Source of the DNA: Stromatinia cepivora
Taxonomy: Eukaryota; Ascomycota; Leotiomycetes; Helotiales; Sclerotiniaceae
Assembly (NCBI GenBank): GCA_014898415.1
Contig: RCTD01000019.1
Span: forward strand, 1,054,001 to 1,118,000
DNA length: 64,000 nt
Reading direction: 5' to 3'
The notes beneath the pieces were generated by a model. The model searched no databases, was not told the DNA's origin, and saw only the letters and a program-made list of their open reading frames with translations. Positions 11,635-24,556 of the stretch are shown piece after piece; position 1 is the stretch's first letter, and the number at the start of each line of letters is the position of its first letter. Position numbers and translations under genes: made by a program.

Positions 11635-13913
11635 TCATCTCCGACGACCCCTCCCCGAACTAGCCACACTCATCGGCTCAAAAGCATCATCACCATCCTC
11701 ACTAATCTCATCATCACTCAACTCCAGCACCTGTTTTTTCCTTCCCCCTCCGCCTCCCATCGCCTGACTCGCCAGACTCGCTTGTGAAAAATTCGATTGT
11801 GTCTGTCTTCCCCTAGTAGCAGCCGCTCTCTTCGGTTGACTCTTTGTTTTACTTGAAGGGGGGGGCGCTTCTTCCATTTCTACATCTTCGTCTTCGTCAT
11901 CGCTTGGTTCGGGTTCTGGTGCCTTTTTTCTGCCTCTTGTGGTGGTGGTTTTAGCTGGGGCTTTTTTGGGTGCTGTGGGTTTTTTGGCGGGGGCACGTTT
12001 AGCGGGTGCTTTTTTGGTGGATGGTTTAGGTTCTTCTTCTGCGGCTTCTGCGAAGGGATCATCGGAGTCGTCGTCGCTGATTATAAACCCGCTTGTATTT
12101 TTTCCGTTTCCGCGTTTGGGTGGAGGAGCAGGTGGTGCGTCGTCACTATCATCATCTTCTCCATGATCCGTTTCACAATGTTCGACTTTTTCACCCCATT
12201 CCCCATCGAGATCTGAGTCGAAATCTGCGGGTCTGGGTTTAGGTTTGAGTTTTTTGACGGGTTTTTTGGAATTTTTCCCTGATCGGGCGGCGAGTGCTTC
12301 TTGCTGGGCTCGAAACTTTTCCATGGCGGCGTTGAGGTATTCATCTTCGTCTCCGACTTCGTTGTCGGCGCCGTTGGCTTGTTTGATTAGTTCTTCGACT
12401 TGTGCTTTGAGTGATTTCTGTACAAAGATTTCCATGGCGTGGCGATCATCTTTATCGACGAACTGACCTACGGCGTCGCCGAAAGGGGTGGTGGGAAGGA
12501 CTTGGAGGGATTGTTTTTCGAGGAATTCCTTGACCAATAGTTCGACTTTTACGTCGTCGAAACCGGCGACTTGGGCAAGAGTTCCTTCTTCTGGGAGGTC
12601 GATTTCGGTGGCGGATTTACGAGTTGAGCTGGCTTTTTTGCGGTGGTATTGAATTACATCTTTTATGTTTGCGACGCGGTTGATGAAACGACTAGAGAAG
12701 CGTTGGGGGTTTTCACAATCAAATTTGCCGCCTTCTGGGGGTGTGAATTCGACTTTTAAGCGAACGAGAGGGAGGGGAATTTCGTCGAGTTCGTCTTCCG
12801 GCTCGTCTTGAAGGGAGATCCATTCGGCGCGTGCTTGGTCTATGAGCTCATCTACAATCGTCATGAGTTCTTTGGTGAGTTTAGTGCGATTATCCTTTAC
12901 TTTGGCAAGATGTTTAGTTCGCTTGTCGGTGGCGAGGACGACTTCTTTCGTTATGAAGGGCCTAACAGACTTGAGACGGATCTTTTCGATTTTGAATTCT
13001 CGACCGGTGATGCTGGCGATGGCGACATGTTTTGGAACAGCTTCACCAGGTACTAGGGATGTTGCTACTGATGATCCTGGTTGCATGACGTGGAAGCATT
13101 TTTCAGGGTTGTAAGTTGGATCAATAAGACATTCATGCTCGTGTCCCCAGACGACTAAGTCCAGGAAATCAGGAAGAAAGTTTTCCGGCAAATATGAAGT
13201 ATCAGTGTGAGCGTGGTGATTTTGATGAACTGCCATGATATTGAACCAATCCTTTTGTTGTACACCTGGTTTGAACCATTTGACATGACCATCCCTGAAT
13301 GTACGATAAAGACGCTCGTCTCTCACATTGCTCATGCCATATAAGGCCAACTTCGTTTGACCTTTCTGCAGAAGTACTGGCTTGATTTGAATACGATCAG
13401 CTTCAGGTGTTCGACCAAAATAATTGACCAATCCGGAAGCTTGTAGTAAATCCAAAGCACAGTAATTCCCATCTCCAGCAGGATCATCATGATTTCCATG
13501 AATTGAGAAAACTGGTATAGCAACATTGATATCCGGGTCCTCATAATTGACATGATTGAATGATCCGTCAAAAATATCGTTTGCATCGCTCAGTAATTCC
13601 AACTCGCATGGTTTCTCTCCAAGACAATTCATTCGTAGTGATCGCATGACTTGGTACATAGCTTTTCGAGAAGGTTGACTGTAATGGAAGAGATCACCGG
13701 CGAGTAGAACCATATCTACATCCCGATCTTTTGCTAGACGCATAACTTCATCGAAACTTCTCCAACTGTCGTCTTTGCGCACAGCATCATTCTCTGCATA
13801 TCCCACATGACTATCCGTGGCAATAAGTATCCTAATCGTATCTGCTGCTACAGAGAAGTCAATAAACCATTTAATACTTTTAAGAGAAGGAACCTACCTG
13901 TAAAAGTCGGCAT
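11635..13913 (-). CDS. mre11: Double-strand break repair nuclease Mre11
   Basis: A 16-nt first coding exon (13898-13913) joins a long second exon (11635-13847) across a 50 bp intron, giving 742 residues. The calcineurin-like phosphoesterase core is complete: DSHVGY, GDLFH, GNHDDPAGDG, HQNHHAH and GHEHEC supply the metal ligands of the Mre11 nuclease. The capping domain follows (about 300-430). The C-terminal third is acidic and lysine/alanine-rich, with RGR motifs ending in GRGRRR, typical of the DNA-binding tail. Mre11 forms the MRN/MRX complex with Rad50 and Nbs1/Xrs2 and acts in break resection and checkpoint signalling. The intron acceptor is a triple NAG (TAG-CAG-CAG), so the N terminus could vary by one or two alanines. 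It is divergent from the uS19m gene. Confidence 0.97.
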
Positions 13914-14231
13914 CTTGGCCACTCGATGCTCTACGGGAAGCTCCCCAGAAAGGTTGTAGTTATCTCGACTTATCACAGACTCAGAAACCACTTAAAAGAG
14001 ATCCAAAAAATATCAAAAAACACAAGATAATTAATGGTTCATGTAGTTTTCCGTTCAAAATCGCGGTTTCAATTAAAATCCCAAGTTCTTGGTTGCCTGC
14101 AGTATTTGGGAGACGCGATCTGGATTAGCGTGTTTTATCCCTACAAAATGCGAGCACTTAGAAATTTAACAGACGACAAAGGTTTACCATAATTTGATGA
14201 CAAGACAATTTGATATCAATTCAACAGCACA
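13914..14231. promoter_or_regulatory. Shared promoter region of mre11 and uS19m
   Basis: Only 318 bp separate the two divergent start codons, so both core promoters must lie here. I do not see a clear TATA box in either direction. This reading rests on spacing alone. Confidence 0.6.
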
Positions 14232-14671
14232 ATGTTTCCCAGCAGAGTTCTACTTGCGCGGTCGGTCTGGAAAGGTGTGTTTCGTCCAATTCCTCTCAAG
14301 CTTATAAAAATTACTAAGACATAATCTACAGGCCCCAATATCGTCCCGTAAGATATCCCCCGCAGATTCTACAACTTCTCTAATCACCCCTCACCAGTCT
14401 CCCAATTGTCAAAGCTGTACCAGGTGTACGGACACAACCGATTAGAACGCAAGCAAGATCTGCGACTATTCTGCCTAATTTTGTGGGCTTGACGTTTGAG
14501 ATTCATAATGGGAAGGTTTACAATGAGGTGACGATTACGGAGGATATGGTGGGACATAAGTTGGGGGAATTCTCGGCGTATGTGGTAAAGATTTGAAAGA
14601 GGGGAATGAGGGGCTAATTTTTGGATAGGACGAGAAAACGATTTACTTATAAGCAGAGTAAGAATAAGTAG
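14232..14671 (+). CDS. rsm19: Mitochondrial small-subunit ribosomal protein uS19m (Rsm19)
   Basis: Four exons, 14232-14274, 14332-14347, 14398-14577 and 14629-14671, join in frame to 93 residues. The second exon is only 16 nt. The protein opens with RSVWKGPNIVPLPIVKA and carries the universal S19 signature ([21 protein letters not shown], then [16 protein letters not shown]). It ends with TYKQSKNK. S19 binds the head of the small subunit. The short N-terminal extension and the family resemblance to fungal Rsm19 indicate the mitochondrial ribosome. Length matches the family (about 90-95). The gene would be missed by methods that need long open frames. Confidence 0.95.
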
Positions 14672-15205
14672 ATGGGGAAGTGTTTATCATGATATAGCAT
14701 GGCATGGCATGGCGTTTTGGGTTGGGAGAGAGTCTTTGAGCTTGGGATGTACATTGTCGTGTATATTGTGTGTAACATATGAGCTGGTGAGGAATGAGGA
14801 CAGTGAAAAGGCTGTGGCAGCCTACTTCTCAGGACACTCATGTCAAGGACTATAAAACCCTTACTGCGTGGAAATCGTTGCAGTTTCACGGCCGAAGAAT
14901 GACTGGGGCCTCTGACATTAGTAGCATGACTTTTGAAGTCATCAAAAGGTCGATCAAAAGCCGACCGAATCCGGCGATTCTATCAACACATGCACCCAAC
15001 TCCACGCATCCTATAGAATGAAACGCAAAATATATGAAATGAGATATATTTCTAGCTATCTCTGTGCCTGGAATATAGAAACGTTATACAATTTCGTGAT
15101 GTGTCGTTCTCCGTAGACCCTTATACCTTCTTCATAACTCCTGATCATTTATAACGCCATTGAACCCCCCAGCGCAACCGTATTATGCCTTATGATGTCG
15201 TGAAT
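14672..15205. other. Convergent gap between uS19m and TAF10
   Basis: No gene is seen. The stretch should contain the two opposing 3' untranslated regions. A short purine/pyrimidine palindromic patch (GGCATGGCATGGC, about 14700) is present. Confidence 0.6.
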
Positions 15206-15842
15206 TTAGCGATAGAACTCCCCCCGCTTTACATTAACGCCATATTCCCCCACAGCCATACCCAAGTCCTCCATTGTGAGAACTGTTCGGTTTTGACTAC
15301 CTCCTTGTCCACCACCACCAAATCCAGGTCTTTGAATACCTAAAGGTCCTCCACGTCCCTGTTGGTCTTTGCCTCCTGTCGCGCCAGCAGGTTGCTGACC
15401 TGGAATTGGGAAACCAGCTGCAGCACCCAAGTTTCCCATAGGATTGTTGGCACTTGAGGAATTCGAAGACCGAATGCGTGAATATTGATAAGCATCAGCC
15501 GCGATATCAGCGATGAACTTTTGGGTCGCAAGTGCAAGCAGACGGGCTAGACGCGCATCTGTCTGTGGTGGGGGTGGAAGACCAGCTTTTGTGAGGTAAT
15601 AGTTTGTCACTGCATCAGGAATCTACGAACAAGGGTTAGATAATGGGAATGAGATACAATGCGAAACAAGCAAGTCTTACGATTGGAGCATAATCATCCA
15701 TCTTCCCAAGGAACTCTTTCAGAGAGATATCTTTTTTGGTTGGAAGCTTTGGTTCTTGTGGTGGCGTATCATTTTCAACTGCATCTTCTTCTTGTTTGAT
15801 AGGAACAAGGTCCAAAGCGGGATCAGGAGATGGTGCAGCCAT
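15206..15842 (-). CDS. taf10: TFIID/SAGA subunit TAF10
   Basis: Exons 15681-15842 and 15206-15622 are joined across a 58 bp intron to give 192 residues. The histone-fold region of TAF10 is plain: [19 protein letters not shown], then [13 protein letters not shown], and [24 protein letters not shown]. The N-terminal 45 residues are acidic. A glycine/glutamine-rich loop (about 120-165) separates the fold from the C-terminal helix [21 protein letters not shown], as in fungal orthologues. TAF10 is shared by TFIID and SAGA and pairs with TAF3, TAF8 or Spt7 through the histone fold. It is divergent from PRP43. Confidence 0.96.
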
Positions 15843-16129
15843 TATTATTATTCTGGATAGGGTTTGGCTATCCTGTGGTGACCATGAGTTGTGACATTCA
15901 ACACTCGCAATTATTTATCTTAAGTATCAAGCATGGTAGGCTTAGCTTACATAATCCGTACCTGAGCCAGAAGCGGTGACTTAAATCAGTCTAGCGTAAT
16001 CAACAGTCCTGTAGCATATCGATAACTTTTTTCTATCTGCAATATTTTTGCGTGAATTCTCATCAGCCTTGTGCGCAAAGCTTGGAAAAGTAAACATAAC
16101 AACAAACAATCCTTGATCAGCTTTCAACA
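15843..16129. promoter_or_regulatory. Shared promoter region of taf10 and prp43
   Basis: 287 bp separate the divergent start codons of two core genes. No distinct motif stands out. The call rests on spacing and orientation. Confidence 0.6.
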
Positions 16130-18552
<2,423 letters not shown>

Positions 18553-21500
18553 ATGCTAAGGCTCTATCTTACGGCACTAAGCACGGGATGCATTCTTTGA
18601 TGTCGAATCCAGCCTCCCTCTAGAGCATCAATGGTGCGCTAGTTATTTACATCAGCGGACTAAGGTCAAAGAGAAACATACCCTTTAAATGATGCGATTG
18701 AGGAGTTGGGTTATGCTTGTACACTTTTGAGATTATAAACAAGATTACGAGGGGCGGCAATTCTTTCGGAGCACAGAAAAAGCTCTTTGCGGGAAAGTTA
18801 CATTGTGGAAGGGAGGACTCATATTTACTCATTGAAAATTACGAGAATGGTCGGAGGAGGTCGTTTAGAGCGAAGGTGGAGGTGAATTGAGATTTTTGCG
18901 TGCTTGCTTATACCTAGATTTGCATATGCAATAGATAGATCATGAAAGGAAGGGAAAGGAAAAAGAGGAATAATTCAGACTTTTACACACTACTTTGACA
19001 ACGCATATTGGGCAGAACATACAACTATGATATGATATGATATGATGTGATATAATACCATCAATTTTCCCGTAATAACTAAAACTATTTTCCCGTATCA
19101 AGTTCATCTACTTTACTCCATTCGTAAGACTACTATGATGAAAATCCTCATCCTCATCATCACCCAATCTCTCTCTTCCTTCTGCTAGGTTGTAGCTTTT
19201 AGCTTTCGTCCTGAATAGTAAAGTAAAATAATATAATGTAATACCTGCATCTAATCTAACCCTTCATCTCCATATTCATTTAGAACGCTTTAACAGTCAT
19301 GCGTTAAGTATCTCGATATCTACTATACTAGTAATCAAAGACTTAAGAGGATTCGGATGATGGAGTCAGATGATGGGAATTGATTGTGAAGAAGGAAGAA
19401 GAGAAAGAAATATGATATTAGGTAGTGGATGATTAAAGGACTAGGTAGATATAAATCACTCATTACCATCCACTCCTTTCAAATTCCGCGACTCTCCAAC
19501 TTCTCCGCCGTATGCTATTCGTAAGACTTGGTCATTGATGAGTACTCTGGAGTAGTGAAATAACTTCTTTATCACGCTACTATACTACTATACTATACTA
19601 TACTAGTTATGAAACATACCAGCTGGACATCATTGCGAATTTAACTGGATTGAAGAAATAAATCTACACTTATCCTGTCCGTGTAAAGAATTCATGTGTA
19701 TCATGTTGTGTGATGTTGTTATGGCATATAAGCTGTGCGAGTTACCCACCCAAGTAGAGCGCAGATTCACAAACCCATTTCGGGAAATATTAAAGCAAAC
19801 ACCAATATTACAATCATCCTTCTATGCCCGAACACTTTCGTATTGCCGTAAGAATAAGATATATGCGGAAACTAGCGGAGAATAATAGATAGATAAAGGG
19901 TATGGATATACATACACTCATAGATACAAATATATGTGATTATGTATGGTAATAAAGAATCTGTGAAAGAAAGAGAATGTTCCGAGTATTCGGGGACTGG
20001 TGGAGATTAGTATCGGTATCAACGATTGTGATACTGGAGCTGGAATATCAGATATGTTAAAAAGGCGAAGTGGATGCTTTGAGAGGGGAGTATGCTGAAA
20101 GACTAAGTGATAGAGGGCTTTGGTGGGAGTATGGTGAGAGTTAGTTGGTGGATTTGAGTAGGGGAGTTGGGATAGCGAAAGTATTCTGGCTATTAATACG
20201 GTAGGATTGTAATAACCGAGAGTAAGGTCAAAAATGACTTACTCAGTGCGAGGCGGTACGGGGAGAAGAAGCTCTTAGTTGAGGAGAAATCAAGAAGCCG
20301 AAGCTGGCCACACGTATATCTGCAGCAAGCACCATTTAATACGGGGCCGTTGAGGAAAAGATTGGCCGCAATGGTTCGCGTTATTATATCTTCAAAAAGG
20401 TAATAATGTGCTAGGCACTTTATGGATCAACGTAATTTGGATATCCGAGAAATATTTTCACGGTCCAGCTAGAGGTTTCGGATCATTCTAGATACTTTGA
20501 AAGATACTGGAAGAGAACATCGGATGCGATCCGAGATTTGGATCCGTCGGGAATAGGTTGGCCAGAAGAAGTTGGGGTGCCAGAATTTGATGCAAGGGAC
20601 TGAGAATACATGGGGTAGGATTGTATGGGTAATACCCAAGCAGTTAGAGATAGTTGAAGAAAAAAGCTCCGCGGAAATGTCAAGGAATTTGTGCAAGATT
20701 GGGGTTAAAGATGACATGTGAGAGAGAGTGTGCATATTACGCAGGGTAAAGAACAAAGGATAAAGCGATTCTGGAAAGGTTTTTAGGAGTTTTATTTAGT
20801 GAAGGCGATACCGGGGTAACAGAGGAACTGAGAAGGATCGTTGTGAGAGCAAGGGATAAGTGAGCTAACACTTAATCAGGTATAGCAATCTAGAACTATC
20901 TGCGCAATATTTGGTAACAGCATTTGACTGGAGAATCTCCAACCCTACGCCGAACTTCCTAAAAGTCTCATTAGTGCGATATTCCCAATCGAAGCAATGT
21001 GCTATTAAGGCAGAGAAAGTGTCAGACGTACATATATAGTGTGGTCGAGTGGTGTGGGATGTGGTGTGATGTATGAACTGCATCGTGAATTTGAGGCACA
21101 TAGAAATGTAACTCGGATATTATTCGACACAGGGCCGCATGAAACTGGAGAGTGTGATATAATTAACCGGGATTGATACCGCTTTCACTGAACGAATGAG
21201 CCATACACAATCACAAGATTCTAATCGAGTCCATCAAAATATATGTCGGTTCGGTTTTCAAACTATCAGCCAACGAATTTTGACTTAATCTGAACCGAAA
21301 GAATATGGTATTGATTTTTCGTAAGTGTGGAAACGAAGTTTGTATCGTTTTAGTATTGATTGCTAGCCAAGAGCTTTAATTACTCAATGGGTGTCTGTTG
21401 AATAGATAGGGGCGAATGATACTGCCTATCGGTATTTGAGCGAGTGTATTCATATAACTCAAGTATCATGATACGAATATTCCTTCAAGTACTCGAAGAA

Positions 21501-21892
21501 TACTCAAGATCTGTAGTAAGTGATCATCCCGAAGATAAAGTACAATCTTGCATCTTGGCTATGGATGAAGATACATTTGTGACCCATATGTTTTCCAAAA
21601 TACACAATATAGTCAGCCAGAGGTCTAGAATAATGTGGCATATAGGAACGACATTGAGGTATGGCAATACACCACGCCGTACTTGTGCAGGGTAGACGAC
21701 CCTGTTTTGGTGTTCAGGGGCCATTTGAAAGTGGCGTGACGGTGGCAGTAGCTGACCTTTGAGCTGGGAAATCTGAGATGATGTATTCGATATCAAGTAC
21801 AGCAATTCCTAAGCAATTCGATCTGCAAAGAGTCCAACCGACCCAAGGATGATAGGTCGTGAGGTGCAATTATCAGACGCTGAACGTGGAAA
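18553..21892. other. Gene-poor region, no gene recognised
   Basis: Base composition is normal and there are many stops in all frames. Small low-complexity patches occur: an ATGAT-type repeat near 19027-19055 and an ACTAT repeat near 19580-19605. Open frames near 20470-20760 and 21440-21800 lack family resemblance and splice logic. It forms the left half of a 13 kb gene-poor island. Confidence 0.6.
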
Positions 21893-22210
21893 TTAAGTTT
21901 TATCTGATAAAGCCAAGAACGGGGCTGGGCAGCAAATAAATGTCGGCCAGAGCCAAACACGGTCCTCGATCCCCCACAATTCGATATCCTCCGATGTTGG
22001 GACTGCTTCCTTCACATTCGTGACAAGTTCCAAGGAAATGGTCCACTGAAAATCAAGCCCATTGTTGAAGATATGCATGTTCAACCAATTGGGACATCCG
22101 CGGAAATTTGCATCAGAATTGTGCATATATCTTCGGCACCGCGCCGTTCCGTCCATTTGCATCATTATAAGCATGCATGTGGCCTTGAAGTAGTATTTCG
22201 GCTGGTCCAT
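21893..22210 (-). CDS. Candidate small protein, 105 residues
   Basis: The frame from the ATG at 22210 gives 105 residues beginning MDQPKYYFKATCM. It has a regular cysteine and tryptophan content (TARCRRYM, FRGCPNWLNMH, DFQWTISLELV, WLWPTFICC), which looks more like a folded domain than chance translation. The open frame extends 40 codons further upstream, but the later ATG gives the better protein-like start. I do not recognise a family. No signal peptide is visible. It lies 240 bp from the left end of the Fot1-like element, with no sign of RIP-style stops. A spurious open frame is the alternative. Confidence 0.4.
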   Translation of the reverse strand: MDQPKYYFKATCMLIMMQMDGTARCRRYMHNSDANFRGCPNWLNMHIFNNGLDFQWTISLELVTNVKEAVPTSEDIELWGIEDRVWLWPTFICCPAPFLALSDKT

Positions 22211-22448
22211 TGTTTCGGGAAACTGTGTTTTATGTTGAGTTAAGTGGAAACCTTCGGTTGATGATTCTTTTTTGGGGGCCCGCGGTATCAATAAAAACAA
22301 AAGCACTGTACTCGAGTACAAACTTAGCAAAGGGGCAGAAAACTTAATGCAAAAGATTCTTTAAACTCAACGAAATCTGGCCAGTAGCCCCGTTGACAAG
22401 GAAAATATTCGAAGACGTGTGTCCCTGCATTATGCATTTAGGCTAATA

Positions 22449-22516
22449 AGTCAACCACCCTAGTTTCGGCCACTATTTTATATCAAAAACCACGATTTTC
22501 ACCTATTAATAACTTT
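22449..22516 (+). repeat. Left terminal inverted repeat of the Fot1-like element
   Basis: This arm reads AGTCAACCACCC, then CGGCCACTATTTTATA, CAAAAACCACGATTTT, and ends in CCTATTAATAACTTT. Each block has its inverted partner in the right arm. Confidence 0.9.
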
Positions 22517-23659
22517 TTAAATAATAAACACAATTGATTGAAATTTTGAATATAGATTTTTTATATAGATATTGAATCATTCTGAAAATTTTATAATTTT
22601 AGGTTTTTTTTTGATAGAAATATTAAAGATTGAGTTTTTGATTTTCAATTTGTATATGATTTATATAAGAGTTCTGGTCCGGATTTACCGCACACTAAGC
22701 GAAATCATATCAAAATTAACGATTTTTCAGCTTTTCAAACCCCTATTATTTATATAAGAACTTAAAATGATTTATTAAAATTTATATTTATATAAAGATA
22801 ATTATTCGAAATTCATTAAATATTAAATAAAATATTTTTATATAATTTTGCTTTGAAGTTCTATATATTCGAAATCAAAAAAGTAAAAAAATTTCAAAAA
22901 AATCGTCTATTTTGTATAGGAAAAACATTACATATTCAAAATTTTAAATTTTAAATTAGTATAACTTTTTAACAAAAATTATAAAAAATAAAATATATTA
23001 TATTTTATAATTCAATTATAATTAATTATTATATTTTAAAATTTCAATTATTTTTATTTAATATTGAAAAAGTTATTCGATATTTAATTTTGTATAAGAA
23101 AATATAGTTTTGCAGGGATTCTGTCACGAATTCGAATGATGTACGATAAATAGATTCCAGAACTCTTACAAATTAAAAAACATCAAAATCTTGAATAACT
23201 TTTCAACAAAAATAATTAAAAATAAACTATTAATTCTTTTAGAATCTTTGAATTATATTTCATAAAATGAATTAAATGATTATGTACAATAATTAATAGA
23301 TAATTCTTTTATTGATACTTATATTTTATCTTATATAAAATTTTATATAAGTAATTTTCTAATTAGTAATAAAACAATATCTATAAGAATTTTTCGAAAC
23401 TAGATTCATTTTATATAATAAAATTTTAGGATTCTATTAAAACTTATAGTTTATTTTTAATTATTTTTGTTGAAAAGTTATTCAGGATTTTTATAACTTT
23501 TTCAATTTGTATATAAATCATATACAAATTAAAAATTCGAATTCAACCTTTAATATCTTGACGAAAAAAATTGAGAAAAATTTGAAATTTTCAGAATCTA
23601 TTTATAAATATATAATAAACTTATGTTCGAAATTTTGATTAATTATATTAATTCGTTAT

Positions 23660-23744
23660 AAAGTTATTAATAGGTAAAAATCGTGGTTTTTGGTATAAAA
23701 TGGTGGCCGGAATGGGGGGTGGCTGGAAACTAGGGTGCTTGACT
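23660..23744 (-). repeat. Right terminal inverted repeat of the Fot1-like element
   Basis: Read on the minus strand this arm begins AGTCAAGCACCCTAGTTT. It then has an extra block, CCAGCCACCCCCCATT, that is absent from the left arm, and continues with CGGCCACCATTTTATA. The right arm looks like the less decayed version. Confidence 0.9.
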
Positions 23745-23948
23745 TAAGGCTATTGGGACGTTTTCTTGTTTGGGCTTGAAGAAGCGCCAATGTTATCCAA
23801 AGACACCTTTATTAGACGAATACTTCAACTGGTACCACTAAAAGAAGATGATGAGCTGCTGTCTTAGAAAGCCAACTGAAATTAGTCTAGCGGGTGCCTG
23901 ATTCTCGAAGCATCGATCATGTGATTTTTAATATCTCCGCCAGAAGAG

Positions 23949-24556
23949 TCTAATCAGCCGTTTTCTAAATCGCATATTTTGAACTCGCTTTTCGCGTTTT
24001 TTTGAACATATATTGACCTCGTTCAACTATATCATATTATAATTAATAATTGAAAATTGTATTATAAATAGATATATTATTTATTTACATTTTGCACTTT
24101 TTACTTTTATGAAATTTTGAATAATTATAATTCAATTATTGTTTCTTTAATTCTGAATCCAAACCCGGAAGGATAAATTTGATATATTATATAATTTATC
24201 ATAAAATATCAAAAAATTAAAATATTATTTCATTTCTTATCGAATAATATTGAAATTGAGATATATAATAATTAAAATCTATTAGAATTTTCTATAAAAT
24301 TTTCAATTATTTTAAATAAAAATTGAAAGATATAAAATTTAAAAATTATAATAAATTATAATTAAAAATAAATATTATTAATAATTCAATATCAAAAATA
24401 GCTAAAAATAAATTAAAAATAAATTCTAAATCTTCTTGATTAATTGATTTCAAATTATTTATTTAATTTTTTATAAATTAAATTTTTAAAAAGTTATCAT
24501 ATAAATATAATTTCATATAGGTCTGATATATATTATTTAGAAAATGGCCGACTAGA
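23949..24556. mobile_element. AT-rich MITE-like element with 22 bp inverted ends
   Basis: The end at 23949-23970 (TCTAATCAGCCGTTTTCTAAAT) is the inverted copy of 24535-24556 with 19 of 22 matches. All three differences are A/G transitions. The 560 bp between is very AT rich, with no coding frame. This fits a non-autonomous transposon that RIP has degraded. I see no clear target-site duplication, so the true ends may lie slightly outside. Confidence 0.65.

Larger units (their letters stand above)
22449..23744. mobile_element. Degenerate Fot1/pogo-like DNA transposon, RIP-mutated
   Basis: The 1,296 bp element is flanked by TA on both sides (22447-22448 and 23745-23746). It has terminal inverted repeats beginning AGTCAACCACCCTAGTTT on the left and AGTCAAGCACCCTAGTTT on the reverse of the right. 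The repeats run about 68-85 bp, with a 16-17 bp insertion in the right arm. The AGTCAA start and the TA target are characteristic of the Fot1 group of Tc1/mariner elements in fungi. The interior is extremely AT rich with no transposase frame, and arm differences are largely C/T or G/A, as expected after repeat-induced point mutation. Further inverted copies inside (for example 23169-23272 with 23404-23515) give it a nested foldback structure. Confidence 0.85.
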
